Below are positions 6,136-13,660 of a DNA stretch of 17,245 bases, piece after piece. A program made the position numbers and the translations under genes. The stretch lies in NCBI GenBank assembly GCA_023415545.1, contig JAEZKJ010000154.1:1-17245 (forward strand), in the 5' to 3' direction. Every line of letters begins with the position of its first letter. The first letter of the stretch is position 1. This DNA comes from Bacteroidota bacterium (lineage in GTDB: Bacteria > Bacteroidota > Bacteroidia > Bacteroidales > Bacteroidaceae). The notes beneath the pieces are model-generated. The model was not told where the DNA came from. It made no database searches and saw nothing but the letters and a program-made list of their open reading frames with translations.

Positions 6136-9111
6136 ATGAAAAACAAAAGAAGAGGATTGAGGCAAACATGTCGGTTTGTATTTACCATCTGTCTACTATT
6201 CCTGTCGATTGGAGCCTTTGCTCAGCAAATGGCAGTTAAAGGAGTTGTAAAAGATGTAACTGGTGAAAGTATTATTGGTGCTAGTGTTCAACAAAAAGGA
6301 ACAAGTGTAGGAACAATCACTGATTTCGATGGTAATTTCGAATTATCAGTAGATAAAAATTCTACCTTAATTATATCTTATGTAGGATATAAAACTCAGG
6401 AGTTGAAAGCCACTGCAGTGATGAATGTCATTTTGCAAGAAGATAGCGAAATGTTAGATGATGTTGTTGTTATTGGTTATGGTAGCGTTAAACGCCGTGA
6501 TGTTACTACAGCTGTTTCAACAGTATCAACGAAAGATTTAAATCAACGTCCTATAGTTTCAGCTGCTCAAGCTTTACAAGGAAAAGCTGCCGGTGTTTCG
6601 GTAACAAGCCCTAATGGAGCTCCTGGTGGTGAAATGTCTATCCGTGTTCGTGGTACTACATCGTTTAATGGTAGTAATGAGCCTCTTTATGTTGTTGACG
6701 GAGTGCCTGTTGACAATATCAAGTTCCTCTCGCCAAACGATATTGAGAGCATGTCGATCTTGAAGGATGCATCTTCAGCTGCTATTTATGGTTCGCGTGC
6801 TGCTAATGGTGTAATTTTAATTACAACAAAAGCCGGTGCAAAAGGTGAAGCTAAAATTGCATTTAACATGCAATATGGTATGCGAAATGTATCTAAAAAT
6901 ATTGAGGTTCTTAATACTGAGCAATATCGCGAGTTACAGAATGAAATTGGTATGATTTCACTTCCTGAACACCTTACTGATCAAACTGATTGGTTCGATG
7001 AGGCATACTCTACAGGTACTACTCAAAGTTATCAGGTCTCTATATCAAATGGTAACGAAAAGATGAAATATTTCCTTTCGGGTGGTTATTTGGATGAGAA
7101 AGGTGTTTTAGCAAGTGCATTTTATAAACGTTATAACTTCCGTGCAAATATCGATAGTGAGGTACGTAGCTGGTTAAATATTAGTGCAAATATCTCATAT
7201 TCTGACTATAATCAAAATGGTATTACTTCGGGTACCGGTGCAAACCGTGGTGGTGTAGTTCTTTCAGTTATCAACACTCCAACATATGCTCCAATATGGA
7301 ATCCTGAAAATCCTAAACAATATTATAACCAATTCTATGGTATTGGTAACGTTACGAACCCACTAGAAAATATGGCTCGTAGCGAAAACAATAAGTCTAA
7401 GGAGAATCGTTTGATAGCATCGGGTGCTGCTACTATTACATTCTTTCCTGAATTGACTTTCAAATCAAGCATAGCTATAGACCGTCGTAATGCTGTTGCG
7501 ACTACTTTCCTTGATCCTATCTCTACTGCTATAGGACGTGAAAATTTTGGCTCTGCTTCGGATAATCGTAATACAAATACTGTTCTAACATTTGATAATG
7601 TGTTGAACTTCAATAAGAGCTTCAAAAAACACAATGTTGAAGCAATGATTGGTTCATCATATACTAAATCTGACTACACAAACAGTTGGATTAATGGTAC
7701 ACACTTCCGTAATGATTTGATTCAAACATTGAATGCTGCTAATAAAATTTCTTGGGATGGAACAGGTACAGGAGCATCACAATGGGCTATCTCATCATAC
7801 TTTGCTCGTTTGTCATACAATTATGAAAGCAAATATTTGTTGACAATGAATATGCGTGCTGATGGATCTTCAAAACTACATCCTGATCATCGTTGGGGTA
7901 TCTTCCCATCTTTATCTGCTGCATGGCGTATCTCATCTGAAAAGTTTATGGAAGATTATACTTGGATTGATGATTTGAAATTGCGTGGTGGTTGGGGACA
8001 GACAGGTAACCAATCGGGAATTGGCGACTATGCATATCTACAGATGTACAATATAAATCGTGTAGAGTGGTGGAAAGAGGGTCAAACAAATGCTCTTCCA
8101 AGTATCAGCCAGTCAAACTTAAGAACAAGAGACTTGACTTGGGAAACAACTACTCAAGCAAATATCGGTATTGACTTGACAATATTGAAAAACCGTTTGA
8201 CATTCAACATGGATTATTACTATAAAAAGACTACTGACATGTTGATGTATGTTTCTCTTCCTACAGGTGCAGCTGCAGCTAGCACTATCACTCGTAATGA
8301 GGGTGAAATGGAGAACAGAGGTTTTGAATTAGGTATTAACTCAAGAAACTTCGTTGGTGAATTTACTTGGGACACAGATTTCAACATCTCTTTCAACAAA
8401 AATAAGTTGACAAAACTTTCTCTACAGAAAATATATACTGCTGCTACAACTTGTGAATATGTGAACGAGGATGTAGTACGTAATGAACCGGGACGTCCAT
8501 TGGGAGGATTCTATGGTTATATAAGTGATGGAGTAGATCCTGAAACAGGTGAACTAATGTATAGAGATTTAAATGAAGATGGTCGTATCTCAACTTCTGA
8601 CCGTACTTACATTGGTGATCCAAATCCAGATTTCACTTATGGTTTGACAAATACATTTGCTTATAAAGGTCTTAGCTTAAGCGTCTTCATCCAAGGTTCA
8701 TATGGAAACGACATCTTCAATGCTTCACGTATGGAGACTGAAGGTATGTACGATGGTAAAAACCAAAGTACTCGTGTATTGGATCGTTGGAGAATTCCAG
8801 GACAAATCACAGATGTTCCTAAAGCTGGATTTGATATGAAAAACTCTACATATTTTGTTGAGGATGGTAGCTATTTACGTTTGAAAGATATTACTCTTTC
8901 TTATGATATCAACTGTAAACAGTTCAAAAAATGGGGTATCAGCAAGTTGCAACCATATTTCACTGCAACAAACTTGTTGACTTTGACTGACTACTCAGGT
9001 ATGGACCCTGAGGTTAATCAATGGGGTAACAGTGGTGCTGTTCAAGGTATCGACTGGGGTACATATCCACAGAGCAAATCATTTATGTTCGGACTAAACG
9101 TAGAATTTTAA
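6136..9111 (+). CDS. SusC-family TonB-dependent outer-membrane transporter
   Basis: Outer-membrane beta-barrel that imports oligosaccharides with its SusD partner, powered by TonB-ExbBD. It has 991 aa. The signal peptide covers about 1-30 (ICLLFLSIGAFAQ). A carboxypeptidase-regulatory-like beta-sandwich follows at about 33-102 (VKGVVKDVTGESIIGASVQQ and TDFDGNFELSV). The SusC signature linker with VVVIGYG is at 111-116, and the plug at about 118-232 contains LQGKAAGVSV, IRVRG, YVVDGVPV and SILKDASSAAIYGSRAANG. The rest is the barrel, ending in the terminal phenylalanine of VEF needed for BAM insertion. There is no STN domain between signal peptide and beta-sandwich, so it is not an anti-sigma-coupled transducer, which agrees with regulation by the upstream SusR-like protein. 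It heads the operon, 12 nt before SusD. The family is certain; the glycan is inferred. Confidence 0.97.
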   Translation: MKNKRRGLRQTCRFVFTICLLFLSIGAFAQQMAVKGVVKDVTGESIIGASVQQKGTSVGTITDFDGNFELSVDKNSTLIISYVGYKTQELKATAVMNVILQEDSEMLDDVVVIGYGSVKRRDVTTAVSTVSTKDLNQRPIVSAAQALQGKAAGVSVTSPNGAPGGEMSIRVRGTTSFNGSNEPLYVVDGVPVDNIKFLSPNDIESMSILKDASSAAIYGSRAANGVILITTKAGAKGEAKIAFNMQYGMRNVSKNIEVLNTEQYRELQNEIGMISLPEHLTDQTDWFDEAYSTGTTQSYQVSISNGNEKMKYFLSGGYLDEKGVLASAFYKRYNFRANIDSEVRSWLNISANISYSDYNQNGITSGTGANRGGVVLSVINTPTYAPIWNPENPKQYYNQFYGIGNVTNPLENMARSENNKSKENRLIASGAATITFFPELTFKSSIAIDRRNAVATTFLDPISTAIGRENFGSASDNRNTNTVLTFDNVLNFNKSFKKHNVEAMIGSSYTKSDYTNSWINGTHFRNDLIQTLNAANKISWDGTGTGASQWAISSYFARLSYNYESKYLLTMNMRADGSSKLHPDHRWGIFPSLSAAWRISSEKFMEDYTWIDDLKLRGGWGQTGNQSGIGDYAYLQMYNINRVEWWKEGQTNALPSISQSNLRTRDLTWETTTQANIGIDLTILKNRLTFNMDYYYKKTTDMLMYVSLPTGAAAASTITRNEGEMENRGFELGINSRNFVGEFTWDTDFNISFNKNKLTKLSLQKIYTAATTCEYVNEDVVRNEPGRPLGGFYGYISDGVDPETGELMYRDLNEDGRISTSDRTYIGDPNPDFTYGLTNTFAYKGLSLSVFIQGSYGNDIFNASRMETEGMYDGKNQSTRVLDRWRIPGQITDVPKAGFDMKNSTYFVEDGSYLRLKDITLSYDINCKQFKKWGISKLQPYFTATNLLTLTDYSGMDPEVNQWGNSGAVQGIDWGTYPQSKSFMFGLNVEF

Positions 9112-9123
9112 AACCATTAAATC

Positions 9124-10665
9124 ATGAAATTGAAATCATTATATAAAACAAGTGTTTACGGACTGCTATTATCTATGTCCGTAACATCTTGTAACCTGGA
9201 TTATGATCCAGTATCATCATATTCGGATGTTACTGAAGGCGTAACAAACGATAAATCAGAAAGTGAAGTAATTTTTAAAGATAAAGCTGCTGTTGAAAGT
9301 CATTTGGTTACTCTATATAACCAAATGCGTGATCGTCAAGAACACTGGTATGTTGACGCATTATTGATTGCTGAAGCTCATTCAGATAATGCTTATGCCG
9401 GAACAACAGGCGCTGAGGTGATTCCTTACGAAAACAATTCAATAGATGGTTCTAACTCTGTATTGGGACGTGACTGGGATCGTTTCCTTGAGGATATCGC
9501 TAGAGCAAATAAACTTATTGTTGGAGTAGATAATGTAGAGGGTCTTAGTGAATCGGATAAGGAGTGCTACAAAAGCCAAGCTAAGATATTCCGTGCTATG
9601 ATTATGTTCGATATGGCACGTATGTGGGGTAGCTTCCCTGTTATTACAACTGTAGCAGGTGACATTACTTCGGAAAATGTTGATGAAATGTACCCTGTAT
9701 ATTTCCCAAAACAGAATACCGAAGAGGAGGCTTACAAACAGATTGAAAAAGACCTTTTGGAGGCTTTGAATGCTCCTTCTGCTTTGGAAAATGATCCTTC
9801 AAATAAAACTCTTTTCACAAAATCTGTAGCTCGTGCTCTATTAGCTAAAGTATATGCTGAAAAACCTATTCGTGATTATGACAAGGTTATTAAGTATGCT
9901 AACGAGTTGAAAGCAGATGGTTTTGATCTTGTTGACAACTTCAATGATCTTTGGGGTACTATAGGTGAAGATGGTTCAGTTACTGATTGTAAAATGCGTA
10001 ACACCAAAGAGAGCATCTTGGAAGGCCAATTTCACCCAGGTAATGGAAACTGGTGTACATGGATGTTTGGCCGTGACTTATCAAATTGGGATAGTCAGTT
10101 CTCATGGGCTAAATGGATTACTCCTTCACGTGATTTGATTAAGGCGTTCAAGAGCGAAAAAGATGAAATTCGTTTTAACGAGTCAATCAGATATTATGAA
10201 TGTAACTGGAGCAACTATTATCCAATGAATGAATATCCATTCATGTATAAGTGTCGTTCGGCTTTCAATAGCATTATCTATCTACGTTATGCTGATATCT
10301 TATTGCTAAAAGCTGAAGCTTTGATTATGAAAGAAAATGCTGATTTAGATGCTGCTGCGGATATTATTGACGAAGTTCGTGCTCGTGTTGAATTAGGTAA
10401 ACTTCCTGCTTCAACACGCAATAGTAAAGAGGCAATGATTGAAGCACTTTTGAAAGAGCGTCGTTTAGAGTTGGCTTTTGAAGGAGAGCGTTGGTATGAT
10501 TTGGTTCGTTTGAATAAAGTTGAGGAAGTAATGAACGCTGTTTATTCTAAAGATAGTGGACGTAAAGGTCAAGTAAATCTATTCAATGAGAACTCTTATC
10601 GTCTGCCTATTCCTCAAGGTGCTATTGATCAAAATGATAATTTAGTTCAAAACCCTGGATATTAA
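9124..10665 (+). CDS. SusD-family surface glycan-binding lipoprotein
   Basis: The lipoprotein lid that captures glycan and closes over the SusC barrel. It has 513 aa. The lipobox SVTSC puts the lipidated cysteine at residue 23, followed by NLDYDP, whose acidic residues suit surface export. The N-terminal helical SusD-like domain includes FRAMIMFDMARMWGSFPVI (156-174). The C-terminal RagB/SusD hallmarks are YLRYADILLLKAEAL (386-400), RRLELAFEGERWYDLVR (446-462), LPIP (494-497) and NPGY at the end. The Trp/Tyr-rich segment 304-332 (WCTWMFGRDLSNWDSQFSWA) could supply stacking residues for a glucan, which is inference. It is co-transcribed with the SusC gene 12 nt upstream and the GH30 gene 12 nt downstream. 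Confidence 0.97.
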   Translation: MKLKSLYKTSVYGLLLSMSVTSCNLDYDPVSSYSDVTEGVTNDKSESEVIFKDKAAVESHLVTLYNQMRDRQEHWYVDALLIAEAHSDNAYAGTTGAEVIPYENNSIDGSNSVLGRDWDRFLEDIARANKLIVGVDNVEGLSESDKECYKSQAKIFRAMIMFDMARMWGSFPVITTVAGDITSENVDEMYPVYFPKQNTEEEAYKQIEKDLLEALNAPSALENDPSNKTLFTKSVARALLAKVYAEKPIRDYDKVIKYANELKADGFDLVDNFNDLWGTIGEDGSVTDCKMRNTKESILEGQFHPGNGNWCTWMFGRDLSNWDSQFSWAKWITPSRDLIKAFKSEKDEIRFNESIRYYECNWSNYYPMNEYPFMYKCRSAFNSIIYLRYADILLLKAEALIMKENADLDAAADIIDEVRARVELGKLPASTRNSKEAMIEALLKERRLELAFEGERWYDLVRLNKVEEVMNAVYSKDSGRKGQVNLFNENSYRLPIPQGAIDQNDNLVQNPGY

Positions 10666-10677
10666 ATAAAAACATAA

Positions 10678-12183
10678 ATGAAGATTAATAATTATACACT
10701 CTCATCTTTTGCTTTAGCCTTCTTATTGTCGGCTTGTGGATGTTCTAGTGAGACAAACAATTTAGCTCCTGATTCAGGAGCTAATACACCTGATATAGAG
10801 GTAAAAGATGTTCTCTGCTATACAACAGACGTTAATCGTGCTTACGATTTAACAAAAAGTACATTGGAGTTTAGTAAGAAGGGTAACATGTCACCTTCTA
10901 CTATTACTTTAGATTCTACAAAACGTTATCAAGAGATGGATGGTTTTGGTGCTGCCATAACAGGTTCTACATGTTATAACCTCTCATTGATGAGTAAAGA
11001 TAATCGTACTAAATTTTTGAAGGAGACATTCTCGGATTCTGAAGGTTTAGGTTTCAGCTATGTACGTATTGCAATTGGCTGCTCCGATTTCTCTTTGAGC
11101 GAGTATACTTGTTGTGATGAAAAAGGTATTGAAAACTTTGCTCTACAGTCAGAAGAGACAAAGTATATCATTCCTACAATGAAAGAAATTCTAGCAATTA
11201 ATCCAAATATCAAGGTTATTGCTGCTCCATGGACTAGCCCAAAATGGATGAAAGTAAAAAGCTTAAGCGATCGTACTCCTCATGATTCATGGAAAGGTGG
11301 TCAGCTTAATCCTGATTATTATCAAGAATATGCTACTTACTTTGTGAAGTGGATTCAAGCTTTCGAAAAAGAGGGAATCAAAATATATGCTATAACTCCA
11401 CAAAACGAGCCTTTGAATCCAGGTAACTCTGCATCTCTCTTCATGGGATGGGAAGAACAACGTGATTTTGTGAAGAGTGCTTTAGGTCCTGCTTTCAAAA
11501 CTGCCGGCATCACTACAAAAATTTATGCTTTCGATCATAACTACAATTATGATAATATGAGCGATCAGCAGGATTATCCGGCTAAAATTTATGCTGATGC
11601 TGATGCTTCTCAATATTTTGCCGGTGCTGCTTATCATAACTATGGTGGTAATCGCGAGGAGTTATTGGACATTCATGAAAAGAATCCAAGCAAAGAGTTA
11701 CTCTTTACAGAAACTTCTATCGGTACATGGAACAGTGGTCGTGATTTGAATGCACGTCTATTGGAGGATATGAAAGAGGTTGCTTTAGGTACTGTTAATA
11801 ACTGGTGTAAAGGTGTTATCGTTTGGAACTTAATGTTGGATAGCGATCGTGGTCCTAATCGTCCTAATGGAGGATGCGAAACTTGCTACGGTGCAGTAGA
11901 TATTGACAATACTAATTATAGTACAATTACTCGTAACTCACACTATTACATCATTGGACATTTATCAACTGTAGTTAAACCTGGTGCGGTACGTATTGGT
12001 ACTACAGGCTACAAGCCAAATGGTGTTACTTATAGTGCATTCAAAAATGCAGATGGTTCGTATGCTGTAGTTTTAGCAAACGAAAATAGTAGCAAAACAA
12101 CTTTTGTATTGAGTGATGGTACAAATCATTTCTCTTGTGAATTGCCGGCTAAATCAGTAGTTTCTTATCGCTGGGGAATGTAA
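10678..12183 (+). CDS. GH30 glycoside hydrolase lipoprotein, probable endo-beta-1,6-glucanase
   Basis: Retaining beta-glycosidase of family GH30, 501 aa. A signal sequence with lipobox LLSAC lipidates C20. A second cysteine at 22 follows, and the acidic export signal is weak (E25), so surface display is likely but less clear than for the next gene. After a linker, an N-terminal beta strand region leads into MDGFGAAITGSTCYNLS and the (beta/alpha)8 barrel. The barrel contains YVRIAIGCSDFS, APWTSPKWMK, acid/base E244 in AITPQNEPLNPG, and nucleophile E345 in LLFTETSIGTWN. A C-terminal beta-sandwich ends with KSVVSYRW. The protein has many cysteines, including a CC pair (145-146) and GGCETCYG, plausibly disulfides outside the cytoplasm. 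The GH30_3 subfamily and beta-1,6-glucanase activity are inferred from the neighbours and resemblance to what I recall of BT3312. GH30_1 beta-glucosylceramidase-like activity is the main alternative. Confidence 0.9.
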   Translation: MKINNYTLSSFALAFLLSACGCSSETNNLAPDSGANTPDIEVKDVLCYTTDVNRAYDLTKSTLEFSKKGNMSPSTITLDSTKRYQEMDGFGAAITGSTCYNLSLMSKDNRTKFLKETFSDSEGLGFSYVRIAIGCSDFSLSEYTCCDEKGIENFALQSEETKYIIPTMKEILAINPNIKVIAAPWTSPKWMKVKSLSDRTPHDSWKGGQLNPDYYQEYATYFVKWIQAFEKEGIKIYAITPQNEPLNPGNSASLFMGWEEQRDFVKSALGPAFKTAGITTKIYAFDHNYNYDNMSDQQDYPAKIYADADASQYFAGAAYHNYGGNREELLDIHEKNPSKELLFTETSIGTWNSGRDLNARLLEDMKEVALGTVNNWCKGVIVWNLMLDSDRGPNRPNGGCETCYGAVDIDNTNYSTITRNSHYYIIGHLSTVVKPGAVRIGTTGYKPNGVTYSAFKNADGSYAVVLANENSSKTTFVLSDGTNHFSCELPAKSVVSYRWGM

Positions 12184-12212
12184 TTTATAAGAGAAAGAGT
12201 AAAACAAATTAA

Positions 12213-13556
12213 ATGAACATTATGAAATCGTTGAAATATTACTTGATGGCAGTAGCCGGAATGGCACTATTAAATTCGTGCGATGACGACAATGTATTGC
12301 CAGGAAATCCGGTTATTGATTTAAAAACAGAGGTAACTTCTGCACTTTTTGGTGATAGTTTAGCTTTCACTATCAATGCATCGGATATTGATGTGCCTCT
12401 TTCAACTTTAAAGGCACAACTATTTTTTGGTGAAGAAAAAGTTTCGGAAACAGTAATCCGTACTAAGGTAAGTGGTGATGATTATACAGGAAAAATTTAT
12501 GTTCCATTCTACCAAAATATACCTAATGGTACTGCTACATTGAAATTTATACTTCAAAATATTCATTTCACTATAACAGAAATAGAGCAAGATTTAGCAC
12601 TTACTCGTCCTGATTTCCCATATCTAACATTCGTAACTGATGAAGCAGAATATAGAATGGATAAAGTGGCAGAGAATAAATATGCTGTGACAGATGTTTT
12701 CGAGCAAAGAGTAAAAGGATATATCAAATCACCTAAAATGGGTGAGAATGGTAACGAAATATTCTTTGGTTGGGATGGTGAGAATATTGTTCAAGGTACT
12801 GATTCACAAATCACTTTCTCAAATTATCAAGCAGGAAACTACACAATCTCATTTAATACATTATCATACGAAGGTTCACCATTCGTTATGATGAAAGTAA
12901 ATGACAAAGAGATGACAATGATTGGAGATGATCTATATTCAGTTAAATTGAATTTAGTACAAAACCAATCAATAGCTGTTGAGGTTATCCCTGCTCTTGA
13001 TCAATGGTGGCTTGATCCTGATTATTTCGAAGTACAAGCTGATGGTTCTGTTAAATTTTTACCTGTAGCTGGTGATTATAAAATAATAGCAAATACTGCT
13101 AGCAAAGTATTTTCATGTACTCGCCTAAATGGTAATGAAGATGCTACTTTAGGTTCAAATGGTTCAGGTGCTATTTGGTTAATGGGATGGGGTGTAGGTT
13201 CACCTTCTATGGATAAACAATTTGGTTGGACACCAGGTGAAGCATACTGTGTAGCTGAAATTGCCCCTAAAATTTATCAGTTTACTGGTAAAGCAGGTCC
13301 TGAACACGGTAGCAGCATTGGTCACCGTTTCCGTACAGACTACTTAAGCTTCAAATTCTTCCATCAAAATGGATGGGGTGGTGAGTTTGCAAATGATAAT
13401 GCACTTACAATTATTGAAGGTGCTGATTTGATTAAAGATGCAGGAAACTTTGAATTGGCTGATGGTGCTCAGTTAGAGTTGGATGCTACTTATGTAATCA
13501 CAATTGATTTGACAAACGGAAACAGTCAAGGAACTATTTCTTTCAAGAAAAAATAA
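12213..13556 (+). CDS. Surface glycan-binding lipoprotein (SusE/F-position)
   Basis: Non-enzymatic lipoprotein in the SusE/SusF position, predicted to bind the target glycan at the cell surface. It has 447 aa, or 444 if the second ATG (12222, MKSLKYY) is used; the sequence does not decide between them. The lipobox LLNSC lipidates C23, followed at once by DDDN, a strong Bacteroidota surface-export signal. The rest looks all-beta: an N-terminal Ig-like domain (about 30-130, LKTEVTSALFGDSLAFTINA), a middle domain (about 140-270) and a C-terminal domain (about 275-447). The last two carry exposed-looking aromatics (QWWLDPDYF, WLMGWGVGS, QFGWTPGE, QNGWGGEF) that could contact sugar. I see no catalytic motif. 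I think such proteins are annotated with DUF5121/DUF5125-type domains, but cannot verify it. The position equals BT3313 in the B. thetaiotaomicron locus as I recall. Confidence 0.8.
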   Translation: MNIMKSLKYYLMAVAGMALLNSCDDDNVLPGNPVIDLKTEVTSALFGDSLAFTINASDIDVPLSTLKAQLFFGEEKVSETVIRTKVSGDDYTGKIYVPFYQNIPNGTATLKFILQNIHFTITEIEQDLALTRPDFPYLTFVTDEAEYRMDKVAENKYAVTDVFEQRVKGYIKSPKMGENGNEIFFGWDGENIVQGTDSQITFSNYQAGNYTISFNTLSYEGSPFVMMKVNDKEMTMIGDDLYSVKLNLVQNQSIAVEVIPALDQWWLDPDYFEVQADGSVKFLPVAGDYKIIANTASKVFSCTRLNGNEDATLGSNGSGAIWLMGWGVGSPSMDKQFGWTPGEAYCVAEIAPKIYQFTGKAGPEHGSSIGHRFRTDYLSFKFFHQNGWGGEFANDNALTIIEGADLIKDAGNFELADGAQLELDATYVITIDLTNGNSQGTISFKKK

Positions 13557-13574
13557 TACACTTACCTAATCTTA

Positions 13575-13625
13575 GCAAAAACTGTCTTTTCATTGATTAA
13601 TAACATTGAAAGGGCAGTTTTTTGC
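13575..13625 (+). terminator. Terminator-like hairpin inside the PUL, before the GH3 gene
   Basis: AAAACTGTCTTTTCA (13578-13592) pairs with TGAAAGGGCAGTTTT (13607-13621) over 15 bp, with two G-U wobbles and a 14-nt loop, followed by a continuing T run. It begins about 20 nt after the stop of the binding-protein gene and fits a Rho-independent terminator or attenuator. The run of T is short beyond the stem and ends in GC, so termination may be partial. Confidence 0.75.
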
Positions 13626-13660
13626 TGATAACTTCAAATAATTATATAATTAGAACTAAT

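Noticed and set aside
13639..13652. TAATTATATAATTA, a perfect 14-nt palindrome 8 nt before the GH3 ATG
   Set aside because: It consists only of A and T in a very AT-rich leader, so a chance match is likely; noted only for comparison with orthologous gaps.
13622..13660. TTG start that would extend the GH3 protein by 13 residues
   Set aside because: It falls in the T run of the hairpin and would place a polar stretch before the signal peptide; ATG 13661 gives a standard MKK signal.
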